From assembly GCF_000026945.1 (NCBI RefSeq), contig NC_012861.1, forward strand, positions 2,108,001-2,172,000: DNA of 64,000 bases. The letters run 5' to 3'. This document shows, in pieces, positions 19,963-29,919 of the stretch; positions within the stretch are counted from its first letter, which is position 1; each line of letters opens with the position of its first letter. The notes below the pieces were generated by a model. The model was not told the DNA's origin. It saw nothing but the letters and a program-made list of their open reading frames with translations, and made no database searches. The position numbers and the translations under genes were made by a program. The stretch is from Candida dubliniensis CD36. Taxonomy: Eukaryota > Ascomycota > Pichiomycetes > Serinales > Debaryomycetaceae.

Positions 19963-21225
19963 ATGCAGTCGCTTCATTTTATTTTAATAGTACTTTTTTT
20001 CATATCATATATCACCTATGCATTAACAATACCAATAGAATTGCCCAAACGTTCATTGTTAACTCGGTCCTCACTGTTTGATCCTCATGAAGCATTTGAA
20101 TCGGCTGCCAATTCCACATGGTCAGTATTTTGGAATAATACCCATCAGGCATTCTCACAATCTGATCCAGCATGTCCTAATTCACCAACAACTTTTCAAG
20201 AAGCAGTAGTTTGGAGTGTTGCCGTTGCTGGTATGGCAATCGTTGAGTCTGGGGATATTTCCAAAACCAATGAAGTCATAAATTCATTATATAAGTATCA
20301 GAATGATAAAGGTTGGTTTGCTGCTACTCCTGGGAATTCTCATAGTTACGTTGATGATAATTGTCAAGTATTATGGGCTTTCTTGCAAGCTTATGGTTTA
20401 ACTCATAATGAAAATTATTTAACTACTGCTACCAAATTGATGGAATTGATCCAGGGACAATGGTCAGACGAAGTTGGTGGCGTTAGATGGAGAGTTGAGG
20501 GCGATTATATTGCTTCTATTTCCACAGTAGAAGCAGCGTTAAGTGCAGTTAAATTATACGAGCATCGTAATAATGATTCTTCATTGTTGTCGTTTGCTAA
20601 GAAATGTCTTTCATGGTCAGATGATAATTTATTAGATGAACTGGATGGATTTTATTACGATGGATTAAATATCCACAATAAAACTAAGATTGATAAGGGG
20701 AAGTTGACATATACTGTTGGAGTAGCCATATCAACTTATTCCTATCTTTATAAATATACTAATGATGAACAATATGTAACAATAGCAACAACCAAAGCTA
20801 ATGGAACATTAGCGTCGAAAACATTTTTAAATGGCCATGGTTATTGGAATAATGGATTAAGATTTGTCCATTTATTATTTGTTGGATTTAGTGATTTAAT
20901 AACTATGGGTGATAAAAGGGAATTTATTGATAGTGTTTGGAAACAAGGACAATATATTTATGAAAATGATCAATTATCAGGAAGTGGTTATGTTGGTAAT
21001 TATCTTGATTTGTCAAAACCAATTGAACCACATTCAACTTCTTCATTACACGAGAAGGAGAGGCACGACAATAAGGATGATGTTGAACTTAATCATAAAC
21101 AAAAGACTACTCATAATCATCATAATGATTATTACTGTAATAATCATTCTAAACAATTCAAGAGATCATTAATGGATGATGGTTCAGCCGCACAAATATT
21201 TTATGCAATTTCAAGGTTTTCTTAA
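19963..21225 (+). CDS. Secreted GH76 alpha-1,6-mannanase-like protein (paralog 2)
   Basis: The product is 420 aa. Residues 1-20 form a signal peptide, with a Lys-Arg Kex2 site at 29-30. One GH76 domain follows, with the catalytic Asp pair in YVDDNCQVLW (D131-D132) and the same blocks as the gene at 1983: NSTWSVFWN, VVWSVAVAGMAIVESGDISK, ASISTVEAALSAVKLYEH, DKGKLTYTVGVAISTYSYLY, GYWNNGLRFVHLLFVGFSDL. It differs from paralog 1 by a His/Asp/Lys-rich insert of about 35 residues before the shared C-terminus KRSLMDDGSAAQIFYAISRF. It has no GPI tail. Likely role: cell-wall mannan processing or wall-protein anchoring, by analogy with Dfg5/Dcw1. TATA box 85 bp upstream. Confidence 0.87.
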   Translation: MQSLHFILIVLFFISYITYALTIPIELPKRSLLTRSSLFDPHEAFESAANSTWSVFWNNTHQAFSQSDPACPNSPTTFQEAVVWSVAVAGMAIVESGDISKTNEVINSLYKYQNDKGWFAATPGNSHSYVDDNCQVLWAFLQAYGLTHNENYLTTATKLMELIQGQWSDEVGGVRWRVEGDYIASISTVEAALSAVKLYEHRNNDSSLLSFAKKCLSWSDDNLLDELDGFYYDGLNIHNKTKIDKGKLTYTVGVAISTYSYLYKYTNDEQYVTIATTKANGTLASKTFLNGHGYWNNGLRFVHLLFVGFSDLITMGDKREFIDSVWKQGQYIYENDQLSGSGYVGNYLDLSKPIEPHSTSSLHEKERHDNKDDVELNHKQKTTHNHHNDYYCNNHSKQFKRSLMDDGSAAQIFYAISRFS

Positions 21226-21807
21226 TCGATAAAGACGAATAGAGATGGACATTATTTATAGGTACATCAAAAGACATTCTTATACAACATATTCAACGAA
21301 TGGTGCAAATTGTAATATTACTAAGGAGAAACTTAACATTGAAGCATATATGAAATAGTATAAAAACAAAAGAGATGTTCTAAATACTTGTTACTAATCC
21401 ATTCATTAGACAATGAAAATTTTAATATACAATAATAATAGTAGTGATTGCCACAGCTATAAAACTATACAAATATAATCTCAGTATTTAATCTTATAAA
21501 TCTCGCGCTTTCTAGCCAAAGCAGCTTAGACCTATTTTTAATTCTTGATCTGGTATTTCTTTTTGCAGCAATTATACATTTATATATAACTATAGTTTTC
21601 ATAGTTTCATTCCCAATTTAACCTTTTTTACTGCTATAACAATTATTTGAAACTCAATTATTTAAAACATATAAAATTTCCAAGACTTATTTAATCTTTT
21701 TTTTTTTTTTTTTTTTTTTTTTTGGTTTTTTGGTTTTTGGGGTTTTCTGTTTGGATTATTGTGTCCCTTCGTTACTACTAACATTATTATCTGATAAAAT
21801 CGGTTGA
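21226..21807. other. Convergent 3' spacer
   Basis: 580 bp between two convergent genes, AT-rich, with a T run of about 26 at 21698-21723 near the 3' end of the minus-strand gene. No gene seen. Confidence 0.6.
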
Positions 21808-22662
21808 TTAGAAATAATAATAATCACCAATTAATCCAATTGAAGCAATCACAAAACTAATTCCAGAAACATAACTAGCAATGGTATATCCAGATTCAAT
21901 TTTCTTCAAATTTTGTACAACTTGTTTTTTGATTAAAATATTTTCAACCTCTTGTTCAACTTCAAGTTCAACCTCATCATCAACAGCAGCAGCTGTAGGC
22001 TGTTCTTGTTCTTGTTGGTTTGGTTCAAGTTTAGGAGTTGAAGGATGAGATGTGGTTGAATTTGGAGTAGATATTCCTGATTCATCAGAAAGATGAACAT
22101 ATGATTTACCCAATAAAGAATCACTTGAAGTTATTTTACTAATCAATTCAGCAGGTTCATCATCATATGCTTGATCTTCTTCTTGTTTACCAGCACTCGC
22201 TTCAACATTCTTCAGTTTCTTTTTGGTTTTGCCAACACCAGCTGATTTACTCTTTTGTTGCTGCTGTTGTTGGAACAAAATCTTTTCTTCAACAGAATAG
22301 ATATTGTAGTATAAACTAATCAAACTTAAAGGAGCGCCAAGAGCAGCATATATCAAATAAGGATGTCTTTCATTACTAACAGAATATTTGAACGCTAAAG
22401 CAAACAATCCAGTGCTTATAGTAGTTAAAGCTCCATTAATCAATCGATTGCCAAATATAATGTTTTTAAGACGATATAATTGTTGTTCAAATAATGTTAT
22501 TGAACTATTAGTACCATTATCTTTGTCGGTATTGAATTGACAATTGAATTGATGGATGAACTCAGGTAACTTTGTCAATGATTGATAGATTATAGATGAT
22601 GATAATAAACCTAATGATCCAACTCCTAATAATTTAATAGTAGTAATACAAGTGCCTGCCAT
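21808..22662 (-). CDS. Scm4/Atg33-like mitochondrial membrane protein
   Basis: The product is 284 aa. Hydrophobic segments lie at about 8-28, 80-100, 105-122 and 262-282, with a long acidic, Gln- and Ser/Thr-rich soluble loop (about 130-250) between the third and fourth. The start MAGTCITTIKLLGVGSLGLLSS, the internal KYSVSNERHPYLIYAALGAP and the ending GYTIASYVSGISFVIASIGLIGDYYY resemble the fungal Scm4/Atg33 family. Those are outer mitochondrial membrane proteins; Atg33 is needed for mitophagy in S. cerevisiae. The acidic loop makes this protein longer than yeast Atg33 (about 200 aa). The family call comes from topology and short motifs only. Confidence 0.55.
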   Translation of the reverse strand: MAGTCITTIKLLGVGSLGLLSSSIIYQSLTKLPEFIHQFNCQFNTDKDNGTNSSITLFEQQLYRLKNIIFGNRLINGALTTISTGLFALAFKYSVSNERHPYLIYAALGAPLSLISLYYNIYSVEEKILFQQQQQQKSKSAGVGKTKKKLKNVEASAGKQEEDQAYDDEPAELISKITSSDSLLGKSYVHLSDESGISTPNSTTSHPSTPKLEPNQQEQEQPTAAAVDDEVELEVEQEVENILIKKQVVQNLKKIESGYTIASYVSGISFVIASIGLIGDYYYF

Positions 22663-24438
22663 GGTTTTATAAATGTGTGAGTATTTGTGAATGTATGTTA
22701 ATAATATTACACGTATAGACTGGAAATTTAATCAAAAGAACTGTTGGATAACCTAAAAGTATCAGGTGATTGTATTTATGAGATATAACAAAAAGTGAAG
22801 GTAAGGAAGAGGAATGGTTGCTTGATTTAAAAATGTACTTTAAACACGTTTAAAATTGTTTAACACTGTTTCAAAAACTAAGTTTGGGGGGATGTATTTG
22901 ATTGATTGAAGGTTGTGGCAACAATATTAATAATAATAGTGTTTATTTGAATATGTAATCACCAAAAATGTTAGTAAAGAAGATAAAAGAAGATAAAGGA
23001 AGAAAGAAAGAAGATTTAAAGATAAGTTTTTTTTTTTTTGGAGTGATTCAAAAACAATTAGAATTGATGATACATACACGCACCCACACACACTAAGAGA
23101 GAAAGTGTGGGAGGAGGAAATTTAAGGGGGGGCATGTACTTAAAATCGGCTATTGATGATATAATTAGCCATTTGCTTATATTGGTTCCGTAGAGAATAG
23201 TGGTAAACATAAGAGACAGATAAAGAAAGAGCACATTTTTATTCTATACATTATTCAATCTGAAAAGGTTGCTGGATTTAGAAATCGTGTTCGAGTTGGT
23301 GTGTAGATAAGAATCAATCCCCACAATTATTAAACCCTTAAATTCAGTAGATGTGTGCCCATCAATAGTTACACACATACACAGATAGTTAAAACAAAGT
23401 AGCCAACCAAACAATAGAAACTAAAGAGTAAAATACTATAAAGTTTGAAATGTAATAGAATAAAAGCGGAAAAAGGGGGAAATGAGGGGTTGTGGTAGTC
23501 GAGGGAAATTCGAGAAAGAAAGATACCAAAATTAAGAGTATTATACTTTATTGAAATCACTTGTTGTTGCTTCCAGGTCTGAGTGATAATAGATATACAT
23601 AAATGGTATTGGTCATAGAAGGTTTCGTTGTGTCTTACAATTTGGGTATTTGAGAGGGAGGGGATACGACAGAGGATCGAAACGGTTATTAGCCACATTT
23701 ATATGCCACCTCGTGTCTTATTTGATCTAATCCGATAAGCAAAAATCACAAATCAAACAACAAAAACAATTATTTGCCGTAGTTATAGTTGATGATATTT
23801 GTAAGAACATACCTGTTTACATCAAAAGTGCCCATGTATGGGTAAATACAAAAAATTAGTCATTTTGCATCCAATTAAAGTTTATACAATAATTCCAATT
23901 ACAAACTTCTAACTCATTGAATACTTAACAATCCGGTTTAGCAGGTAATCTCATTTCACGTGAAATCATTTTCCGTTAATTGAATGATTATATCACTGCA
24001 GACCAACGTTGTTGAAGACATTTAATTTGTCATCATTATTATTGTTATTACCACTTTCAAGCAAATAATCCTTATTACTCCATTGTTTTCATTATCAACC
24101 GATGAAAAGCAACATTAACTATGACTTGTTGGATTTGGCGGTGTTTATTTTTCCGAGATTAATCACAATTAAGGCAACATTTGACGAATCTCAGTATATA
24201 ATTGTTTCAGAATTAGTAATCCCTTTTCATGCTGTTGTTGTACCTTAGGCATAGAGAATGTTTGATGGAATTTTTGCTGCTTTGTTAATTAGTAATCAAA
24301 TCTTTTACCATTTATTCAATAAAAGCTGAAGCATTATTTAAAGTGAACAGTATTTCACAGACTTCCCATCTTGTCAAACCATTCACTCATCAATTGAACT
24401 AACACTTCATTAGAAAAATACTACAATCCGTTATTACC
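22663..24438. other. Divergent promoter region
   Basis: 1.78 kb between divergent genes. It contains purine-rich runs (22975-23015), a 14 bp palindrome ATTTCACGTGAAAT at 23953-23966 and no supportable gene; the 109-codon minus ORF at 23369-23698 has no protein features. Confidence 0.5.
23953..23966. promoter_or_regulatory. ATTTCACGTGAAAT palindrome around an E-box
   Basis: A perfect 14 bp palindrome centred on CACGTG, 473 bp upstream of the oxidoreductase start codon. bHLH factors (Cbf1, Tye7, Ino2/Ino4) are candidates; the inner TTCACGTGAA also resembles the Ino2/Ino4 element CATGTGAA. Confidence 0.35.
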
Positions 24439-25536
24439 ATGAAAGCTGCTGTTGTTCCTGAATCTGTTACTGAAACCAAATTAGCAGAGGTCAAAGAAAT
24501 ACCTAAACCAACCATTAATGATGATCAAATATTAATTAAAGCTGAAGCTGGTGCTATTAACCCAACTGATTGGAAACATATAATTTTAGCACGTACCAGT
24601 AAACCTGGTGATGTCATTGGATGTGATGTTAGTGGGATTGTTGAAGAAGTTGGTTCTAAAGTAACCAATTTTAAAAAAGGAGATGCTGTTAGTTCTTATG
24701 TTACCGGGAACATCTCACCTGTTAATGGTGCTTTTAGTGAATATGCTGCTGCTTATCCTCAAGCTACAATTAAATATATTAATGGTTTAACACATTCTAG
24801 TACTGAAACTAAGGCATCTACTATTAAAACTTTTGAAGGTGCTGCAAGTATGACATTGGGGTTAGGTACGGTTGCCATGTCATTTTCTCATCATTTAAAT
24901 ATTGGTAAACATCAAAAAATTGGAGATTCAATATTAATTTGGGGTGGTGCTACTGCAACGGGGATTTTAGCTATTCAAGTTGCTAAATTGGTTTATAATT
25001 TGACAGTTATTACTACAGCATCACCTAGAAATCATGAATATTTAAAACAATTGGGAGCTGATTATGTTTTAGATTATAATGATCCTAACATTGTGGAAAA
25101 TATTAAAAAAATTGGTAATGGTTCTATTAGATTTGCATTAGATACTGTTTCTAATGCTACTACTTTCCAATATCTTTATGATGCCACTGCTACTGAAACC
25201 AACAATGATATGGTTTATTTGGATTCATTATTGGCATTAGATGGTAATATTATCAAGACTGATCCAGCAAGAGAAAAGTCGGTTCATTGGGGTTATACAT
25301 TTGTTGATCATTCTATTATTAAAGTAAAAGAATTTGGAGATAAGAAATATTATCAAACTCCAGAATTATTTAATGATTATTATAAATGGTGGCAAGAAAT
25401 TATGCCTACAATTATTAATAAAATCAAACATGCTAATTTGAAGATTTTAGATAAAGGATTAGAATCGGTTAATGAAGCATTACAATTATCTAAAGATAGT
25501 AAAGTTTCTGCCGAAAAGATTGTCTTTACCATTTAA
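24439..25536 (+). CDS. IFR1: Medium-chain (MDR) NAD(P)H oxidoreductase, quinone-reductase type
   Basis: The product is 365 aa. The N-terminal GroES-like fold carries EVKEIPKPTINDDQILIKAE, GAINPTDWKHI and GCDVSGIVEEVGSKVTNFKKGD. It is followed by a Rossmann fold with the nucleotide loop WGGATATGILAIQVAKL (about 172-188) and GADYVLDYNDPN. The catalytic and structural zinc cysteines of alcohol dehydrogenases are absent, which points to the zinc-free quinone oxidoreductase / enoyl reductase-like group. C. albicans has several such genes (IFR/IFE); from neighbourhood memory this is IFR1, which I give with reservation. The substrate is unknown. It converges on the OCA1-like gene with about 200 bp between stops. 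Confidence 0.7.
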   Translation: MKAAVVPESVTETKLAEVKEIPKPTINDDQILIKAEAGAINPTDWKHIILARTSKPGDVIGCDVSGIVEEVGSKVTNFKKGDAVSSYVTGNISPVNGAFSEYAAAYPQATIKYINGLTHSSTETKASTIKTFEGAASMTLGLGTVAMSFSHHLNIGKHQKIGDSILIWGGATATGILAIQVAKLVYNLTVITTASPRNHEYLKQLGADYVLDYNDPNIVENIKKIGNGSIRFALDTVSNATTFQYLYDATATETNNDMVYLDSLLALDGNIIKTDPAREKSVHWGYTFVDHSIIKVKEFGDKKYYQTPELFNDYYKWWQEIMPTIINKIKHANLKILDKGLESVNEALQLSKDSKVSAEKIVFTI

Positions 25537-25739
25537 CGAAACAGCCAAAGTGTTTTCTGTTGGTAGTTTAGATAAGTAGTTTTAAAAAATGAGTATATGA
25601 AGATTTAAACTTTGAATAAGAGTAAGACTAGGTAGTAGAGCTTTTTGAAACTGTTGTATCTAATGCTAAATAATATAATTAGAGTCATTATGTGTGCCCA
25701 TATATATCAGCCATTCGTACACCAGACCTTATCCATACA

Positions 25740-26519
25740 CTATTTCAACCAATCAGGAGCCAATTCCCAATTGATATTAACCAAATCAATATTAAAACTT
25801 TCAATTAATAATTCCACTAATATTCTACCACCTCTACTTCCAGTAAATCGTCGATACTCTTCACTTACACTATTTAAATTCCAATGTTGTAATCTTCTTA
25901 AACAACCAATTACGGTACCAGTACGATGTCTCCCCATACCACAACAAATTAAAATGGGGTAATTGGTTTTATCAACAATTAAATCTAATGCATGTTTAAT
26001 GGTGTTTTCATTTAATGAATCCCATGGATTATTATTATTGATTTTAGCAATGGTTGATGATATAAGATGACTTGAATCTTGTAATAAATTATCTGATTGT
26101 TCAAACTGTTGTTGAACATCTGCTTGTTGTTGTTGTTGTTGTTGTTCTTCAGGTTGCTTATCTGTTGTTGTTGTTGTTGTTGTCGGCTCACTATTAAATT
26201 CATTGATCATTCCTAAATATTCAATATTTATTGATGAATCATTACAATATTCTAAAAATTCATCAGTTGGTTCTTCTGATGATAACCAAATTATCGTTTT
26301 TAAATTCAATTGATTTAAAAAGGATTGATTAATAATTGATGGTTGACCTGATCGATATAATTGATTTTCAACAGGGCAAAAATTCAACGGTGGAACTATT
26401 CTTAAATTTGGTGGATGATTGATTCTTCGTAATTGTCGTTCATTGGGGGATGTCCTATCAGTAGAGGAATCATTGTTGATAATTATTTGAGGATGATTAT
26501 TACTTGTAATTGATGCCAT
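25740..26519 (-). CDS. OCA1: Oca1-type dual-specificity/tyrosine phosphatase
   Basis: The product is 259 aa. It starts with a 40-residue variable segment, then the Oca/Siw14 signature [19 protein letters not shown] and [19 protein letters not shown] Thr/Gln-rich insert covers about 112-140. The P-loop [10 protein letters not shown] provides the CX5R motif (C193...R199), and the conserved tail [20 protein letters not shown] then VELLIESF follows. S. cerevisiae Oca1 has almost the same P-loop and tail. It forms a complex with Oca2/Siw14 relatives and is needed for cell-cycle arrest after lipid-peroxide stress; Siw14 cleaves 5-InsP7. Length is near that of yeast Oca1 (238 aa), the excess being the Gln tract. 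Confidence 0.85.
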   Translation of the reverse strand: MASITSNNHPQIIINNDSSTDRTSPNERQLRRINHPPNLRIVPPLNFCPVENQLYRSGQPSIINQSFLNQLNLKTIIWLSSEEPTDEFLEYCNDSSINIEYLGMINEFNSEPTTTTTTTDKQPEEQQQQQQQADVQQQFEQSDNLLQDSSHLISSTIAKINNNNPWDSLNENTIKHALDLIVDKTNYPILICCGMGRHRTGTVIGCLRRLQHWNLNSVSEEYRRFTGSRGGRILVELLIESFNIDLVNINWELAPDWLK

Positions 26520-26858
26520 TATTAAATATTCTATACCTTTATTGTAAGTCTTATCTTTTTCAATGGGGTTTGAACTTCAGTAAAGCCTGTGAGGTTGTTG
26601 AACAAGTTAGTAATGGATGGGAGAAGGAATAGAATTGATGTGCCTGTGAGTGTATAAATGGATAAAAAAAAAATCTATGTAAGTCGGGGGTCGTGTAAAG
26701 TTGGTTGGCTTTGGTTGAACTGAAAAAAAAAAAACCACGCCAACCACTCCAACACAACTTCACCAGCACAAAAGACAGTTCCAACTAAGCTGCCTTTCAT
26801 TCAATTGAATTATAAACATATATATATATATATATATAAATAGTCAAATTATCCTAAT
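26520..26858. other. Divergent OCA1/OST2 promoter
   Basis: 339 bp shared by two divergent genes, with A runs and a TA repeat at about 26818-26838 just upstream of the OST2 ATG. No other feature seen. Confidence 0.55.
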
Positions 26859-27362
26859 ATGGCAAAATCAGCAACCAATAAGAAATCAATTCCCACCACA
26901 TCTCTGTCATCATCGACTCCCTCCAAATCTTCAGCAGTGGTATTAAAAGAAGTGAAATCAACATTAACTACAACTATTAATAATTATTTTGATACTATAT
27001 CAGCACAGCCTAGATTAAAATTAATTGATTTATTTTTAATTTTTTTGGTATTATTAGGTATATTACAATTTGTTTATGTATTAATTATTGGCAATTTCCC
27101 ATTCAATTCATTTTTAGGTGGATTTATTAGTTGTGTTGGACAATTTGTTTTATTAGTTAGTTTAAGATTACAGATTAATGATACCACTAAGGAGGAAAAT
27201 AATCAATTGGAATCAGAATTAGATGAAGATAAAATTGGAAATGTAACATCTAATGTTAATGGTGGTAGACTTTTCAAAGAAATTACACCAGAAAGATCAT
27301 TTGGAGATTTCATTTTTGCTAGTTTGATTTTACATTTTATTGTTATTCATTTTATAAATTGA
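26859..27362 (+). CDS. OST2: Oligosaccharyltransferase subunit Ost2 (DAD1 family)
   Basis: The product is 167 aa. After a Ser/Thr/Lys-rich N-terminus of ~40 residues comes the DAD1/Ost2 core: an amphipathic stretch (TINNYFDTISAQPRLKLIDL), two hydrophobic segments (FLIFLVLLGILQFVYVLIIG and FLGGFISCVGQFVLLVSLRLQ), then ITPERSFGDFIFASLILHFI, which matches the family's conserved SPERAFADFLFAS..LHL tail. Ost2 is an integral ER subunit of the complex that transfers the lipid-linked glycan to asparagine. Yeast Ost2 is 130 aa. The extra length comes from the N-terminus and a ~25-residue acidic insert before the last segment (about 109-137). No intron is needed. Confidence 0.85.
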   Translation: MAKSATNKKSIPTTSLSSSTPSKSSAVVLKEVKSTLTTTINNYFDTISAQPRLKLIDLFLIFLVLLGILQFVYVLIIGNFPFNSFLGGFISCVGQFVLLVSLRLQINDTTKEENNQLESELDEDKIGNVTSNVNGGRLFKEITPERSFGDFIFASLILHFIVIHFIN

Positions 27363-27701
27363 TTGAAATAGAACTAAGGAAATGTTGGGTATTTAACTGT
27401 AGTAATATCAGAACCAATAAAGAATAAAATCTAGTTATTTAGTAAAAAAAAGAAATACAACTACCAATATATATATATATATACTGTAGAGTAAGAGTCT
27501 TTATTTTCATTTATATTTATATTGTTTTAGTAAGAACCATATACATTTGTATATGTATATCAAATGCTAATTATACAAAATTGTCTTGAATTGTTACCCC
27601 CTAAATGAATATATGTATTACAATGATGAGGGAGAGGGGTGGTGGTTGAAAATAAGGTAACTTGAAAACAATCAATTAGATAATAAGAAAACTTTTTTTT
27701 T
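27363..27701. other. Convergent 3' spacer OST2/RAS1
   Basis: 339 bp, AT-rich, with a TA repeat at about 27468-27483 and a T run next to the RAS1 stop codon. No gene. Confidence 0.55.
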
Positions 27702-28559
27702 TTAGACAATAACACAACATCCATTCTTTGATTTGGAACTAGATTGTTTTTGACCGGAAGATTGATTTCCAGATTGATGTTGTGATTCTTGTTGCAGTTG
27801 CTGTTGTCTTTGTGATTGTGCTTGCGATTGGGATTGATTTTGAAAATTTGCTTGACCAGAAGCAACACCTCCATTACCATTTTGATCTATTATTCCATCA
27901 TTTCCAGCACCACCACCAATATTATTATTGTTAATAGCACCTCCGTTTATTTGATTATTCAATTGAGATTGTTGATTATCCTTTTGTTGACCATATTGAT
28001 CTTGTCCTTGTTGATTTAATTTTTCTTGTTGTTCTGCTTCAGCAATTTTAGCATTATATTGATTAATATTTCTTACTAATCCATAAAATGCTTCTTCAAC
28101 ATTAATTCTTTGTTTGGCAGAGGTTTCTAAAAATGGACAATTGAAAGAATTAGCTAATGCTAATCCATCTTCATAACTAACTTGTCTTTCCATTTCTAAA
28201 TCACATTTATTACCAACAACTAAAACCGGAACATCATCAGAATCTTTAACTCGTAAAATTTGATCATAAAATGAATTTAATTCTTGGAAGGAATTTAATG
28301 AATTGATAGAATAAACTAATAAAAACCCTTCACCAGTTCTCATATATTGTTCTCTCATGGCCAGATATTCTTCTTGTCCAGCAGTATCTAAAACATCCAA
28401 TAATACTTGTTGATCATCAATGGTACACTGTTTACGATAAGAATCTTCAATAGTAGGATCATATTCATCAACAAAATGGGATTGAATCAATTGAATTGTT
28501 AAAGCGGATTTACCAACACCACCGCCTCCAACGACGACTAATTTATATTCTCTCAACAT
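27702..28559 (-). CDS. RAS1: Ras-family small GTPase Ras1
   Basis: The product is 285 aa. The G domain is complete: P-loop GGGGVGKSA (10-18), effector loop [21 protein letters not shown] and ETSAK (about 145-149). Residue 66 is encoded by CTG (28364-28362) in EEY?AMREQ, where every Ras has Ser, so it confirms CUG-Ser decoding. Residues ~170-275 form a Gln/Asn/Ser/Gly-rich hypervariable region. The C-terminus [10 protein letters not shown] gives a CaaX box (CVIV) for farnesylation and an adjacent Cys for palmitoylation. In C. albicans Ras1 feeds adenylate cyclase and the MAPK cascade to drive filamentation. The start is followed upstream by TATG tetranucleotide repeats at 28561-28587. Confidence 0.97.
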   Translation of the reverse strand: MLREYKLVVVGGGGVGKSALTIQLIQSHFVDEYDPTIEDSYRKQCTIDDQQVLLDVLDTAGQEEYLAMREQYMRTGEGFLLVYSINSLNSFQELNSFYDQILRVKDSDDVPVLVVGNKCDLEMERQVSYEDGLALANSFNCPFLETSAKQRINVEEAFYGLVRNINQYNAKIAEAEQQEKLNQQGQDQYGQQKDNQQSQLNNQINGGAINNNNIGGGAGNDGIIDQNGNGGVASGQANFQNQSQSQAQSQRQQQLQQESQHQSGNQSSGQKQSSSKSKNGCCVIV

Positions 28560-29919
28560 GGTATATGTATGTATGTATGTATGTATGTTTCCCCGGGGTT
28601 GTCTTTTGTTTTTCTTGATTGGTATCTATATTATTGATATTTGAGTGTTTTTGAAACAAAATTAAGGTTCAAATAAATTTTCAATTCCAATTAATTTATA
28701 AAGACTAGAAAGTAGATGATAATCAATCTAGTAGTATAAGAAAGAAATGGGATTGATTAAAAGAAGAAATTAGAAAGAAGAAGAAACAGACGAGATAAAA
28801 AAGAAAGAAAGAAAATTTTTCAACAAATTTGAAAGAAAATTATTTTGTTGGTGAGAAAGAGGAGGGGGTGTAAATTGAACAAAATAATAATAACATTTCA
28901 CTCTTTTGGGGTTATAAACCATTGGTTCGATAATAATAACTTAATAGGTATTTTAAGATTGAAATAATTGATTAAATTGTATAAAACAGAAGAATGTTTG
29001 AGTAATTTAATCTCTTAATTCTTCTTGTTAATGTTGTGGTTGGGAAAGGACTTTTACATTTCCACCATCGCTAATTGCAGCTGCTACAGGCTAAAACCTA
29101 TATTAGATCGGAGAAATGTCACCACGTTGTATATCCGTCGATTATACACTTGGATAAAGTGAAATATGGAGGAAGCAAGGACAGGGGGTGTCGATTTTTT
29201 AGAGTTAAATGACGAGGCGGGATATGATAGATTCAACCCAAATCAATCAGTATAGGAACAACAACAACAACAACAATAAGAGAAATAATCAAACATTCTT
29301 TTTATTTCATTTCCTTCTCCTTACTTTGTGTAATTTGATAATGGCGTACATGTAATATGTATGACAATCATAGATGAAATGACAAAAACACACCTCCTCC
29401 TCTTCCACATATTCTAAGCTAAAGAAATATGCATAAATATAGAACACAGTCTCCACAAAAATAGAATTAACAATTCATTAACATTTACGTAATTACAGTT
29501 GCATATATATTTAAACCACAGACAATTCCTTTCTTTTCGTTTGCTTCTCTTGTCTTTCTTTTTCCGAAGAATTTCATTTAATTTTACATTCCCGAGAAAT
29601 ATGACATGTAGTTACTTGACCGCTGTGAGTGGTGTTTTTTCTTCTTTACCATTTCTAATAATAGCATAAACTGGGCTCTGATTAAATTATAATCCATCTA
29701 ACAGCTGAAGAAGAATATTTGGTTGGTTAAACTCTTGAGTACATGCATATGACACCAAGAATGAATCAAAAAAAAAAAAAAATTACGGGTCATTTCATCG
29801 TCGTCAAAGCCAGTGTTTGCATATGTCTAAAAAGTTGGCAAAATATTATTATTATTACTACACATATAGTATAAGATTAATGCACAAACGAATGCATATA
29901 CGACTTCGGTTCTTGACTA
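28560..29919. other. RAS1 promoter region / PHO23 downstream spacer
   Basis: 1.36 kb between two minus-strand genes. It begins with a TATG repeat next to the RAS1 ATG and purine-rich stretches (28730-28870). A CAA repeat lies near 29260-29277 and an A run near 29767-29782. No gene supported. Confidence 0.55.
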
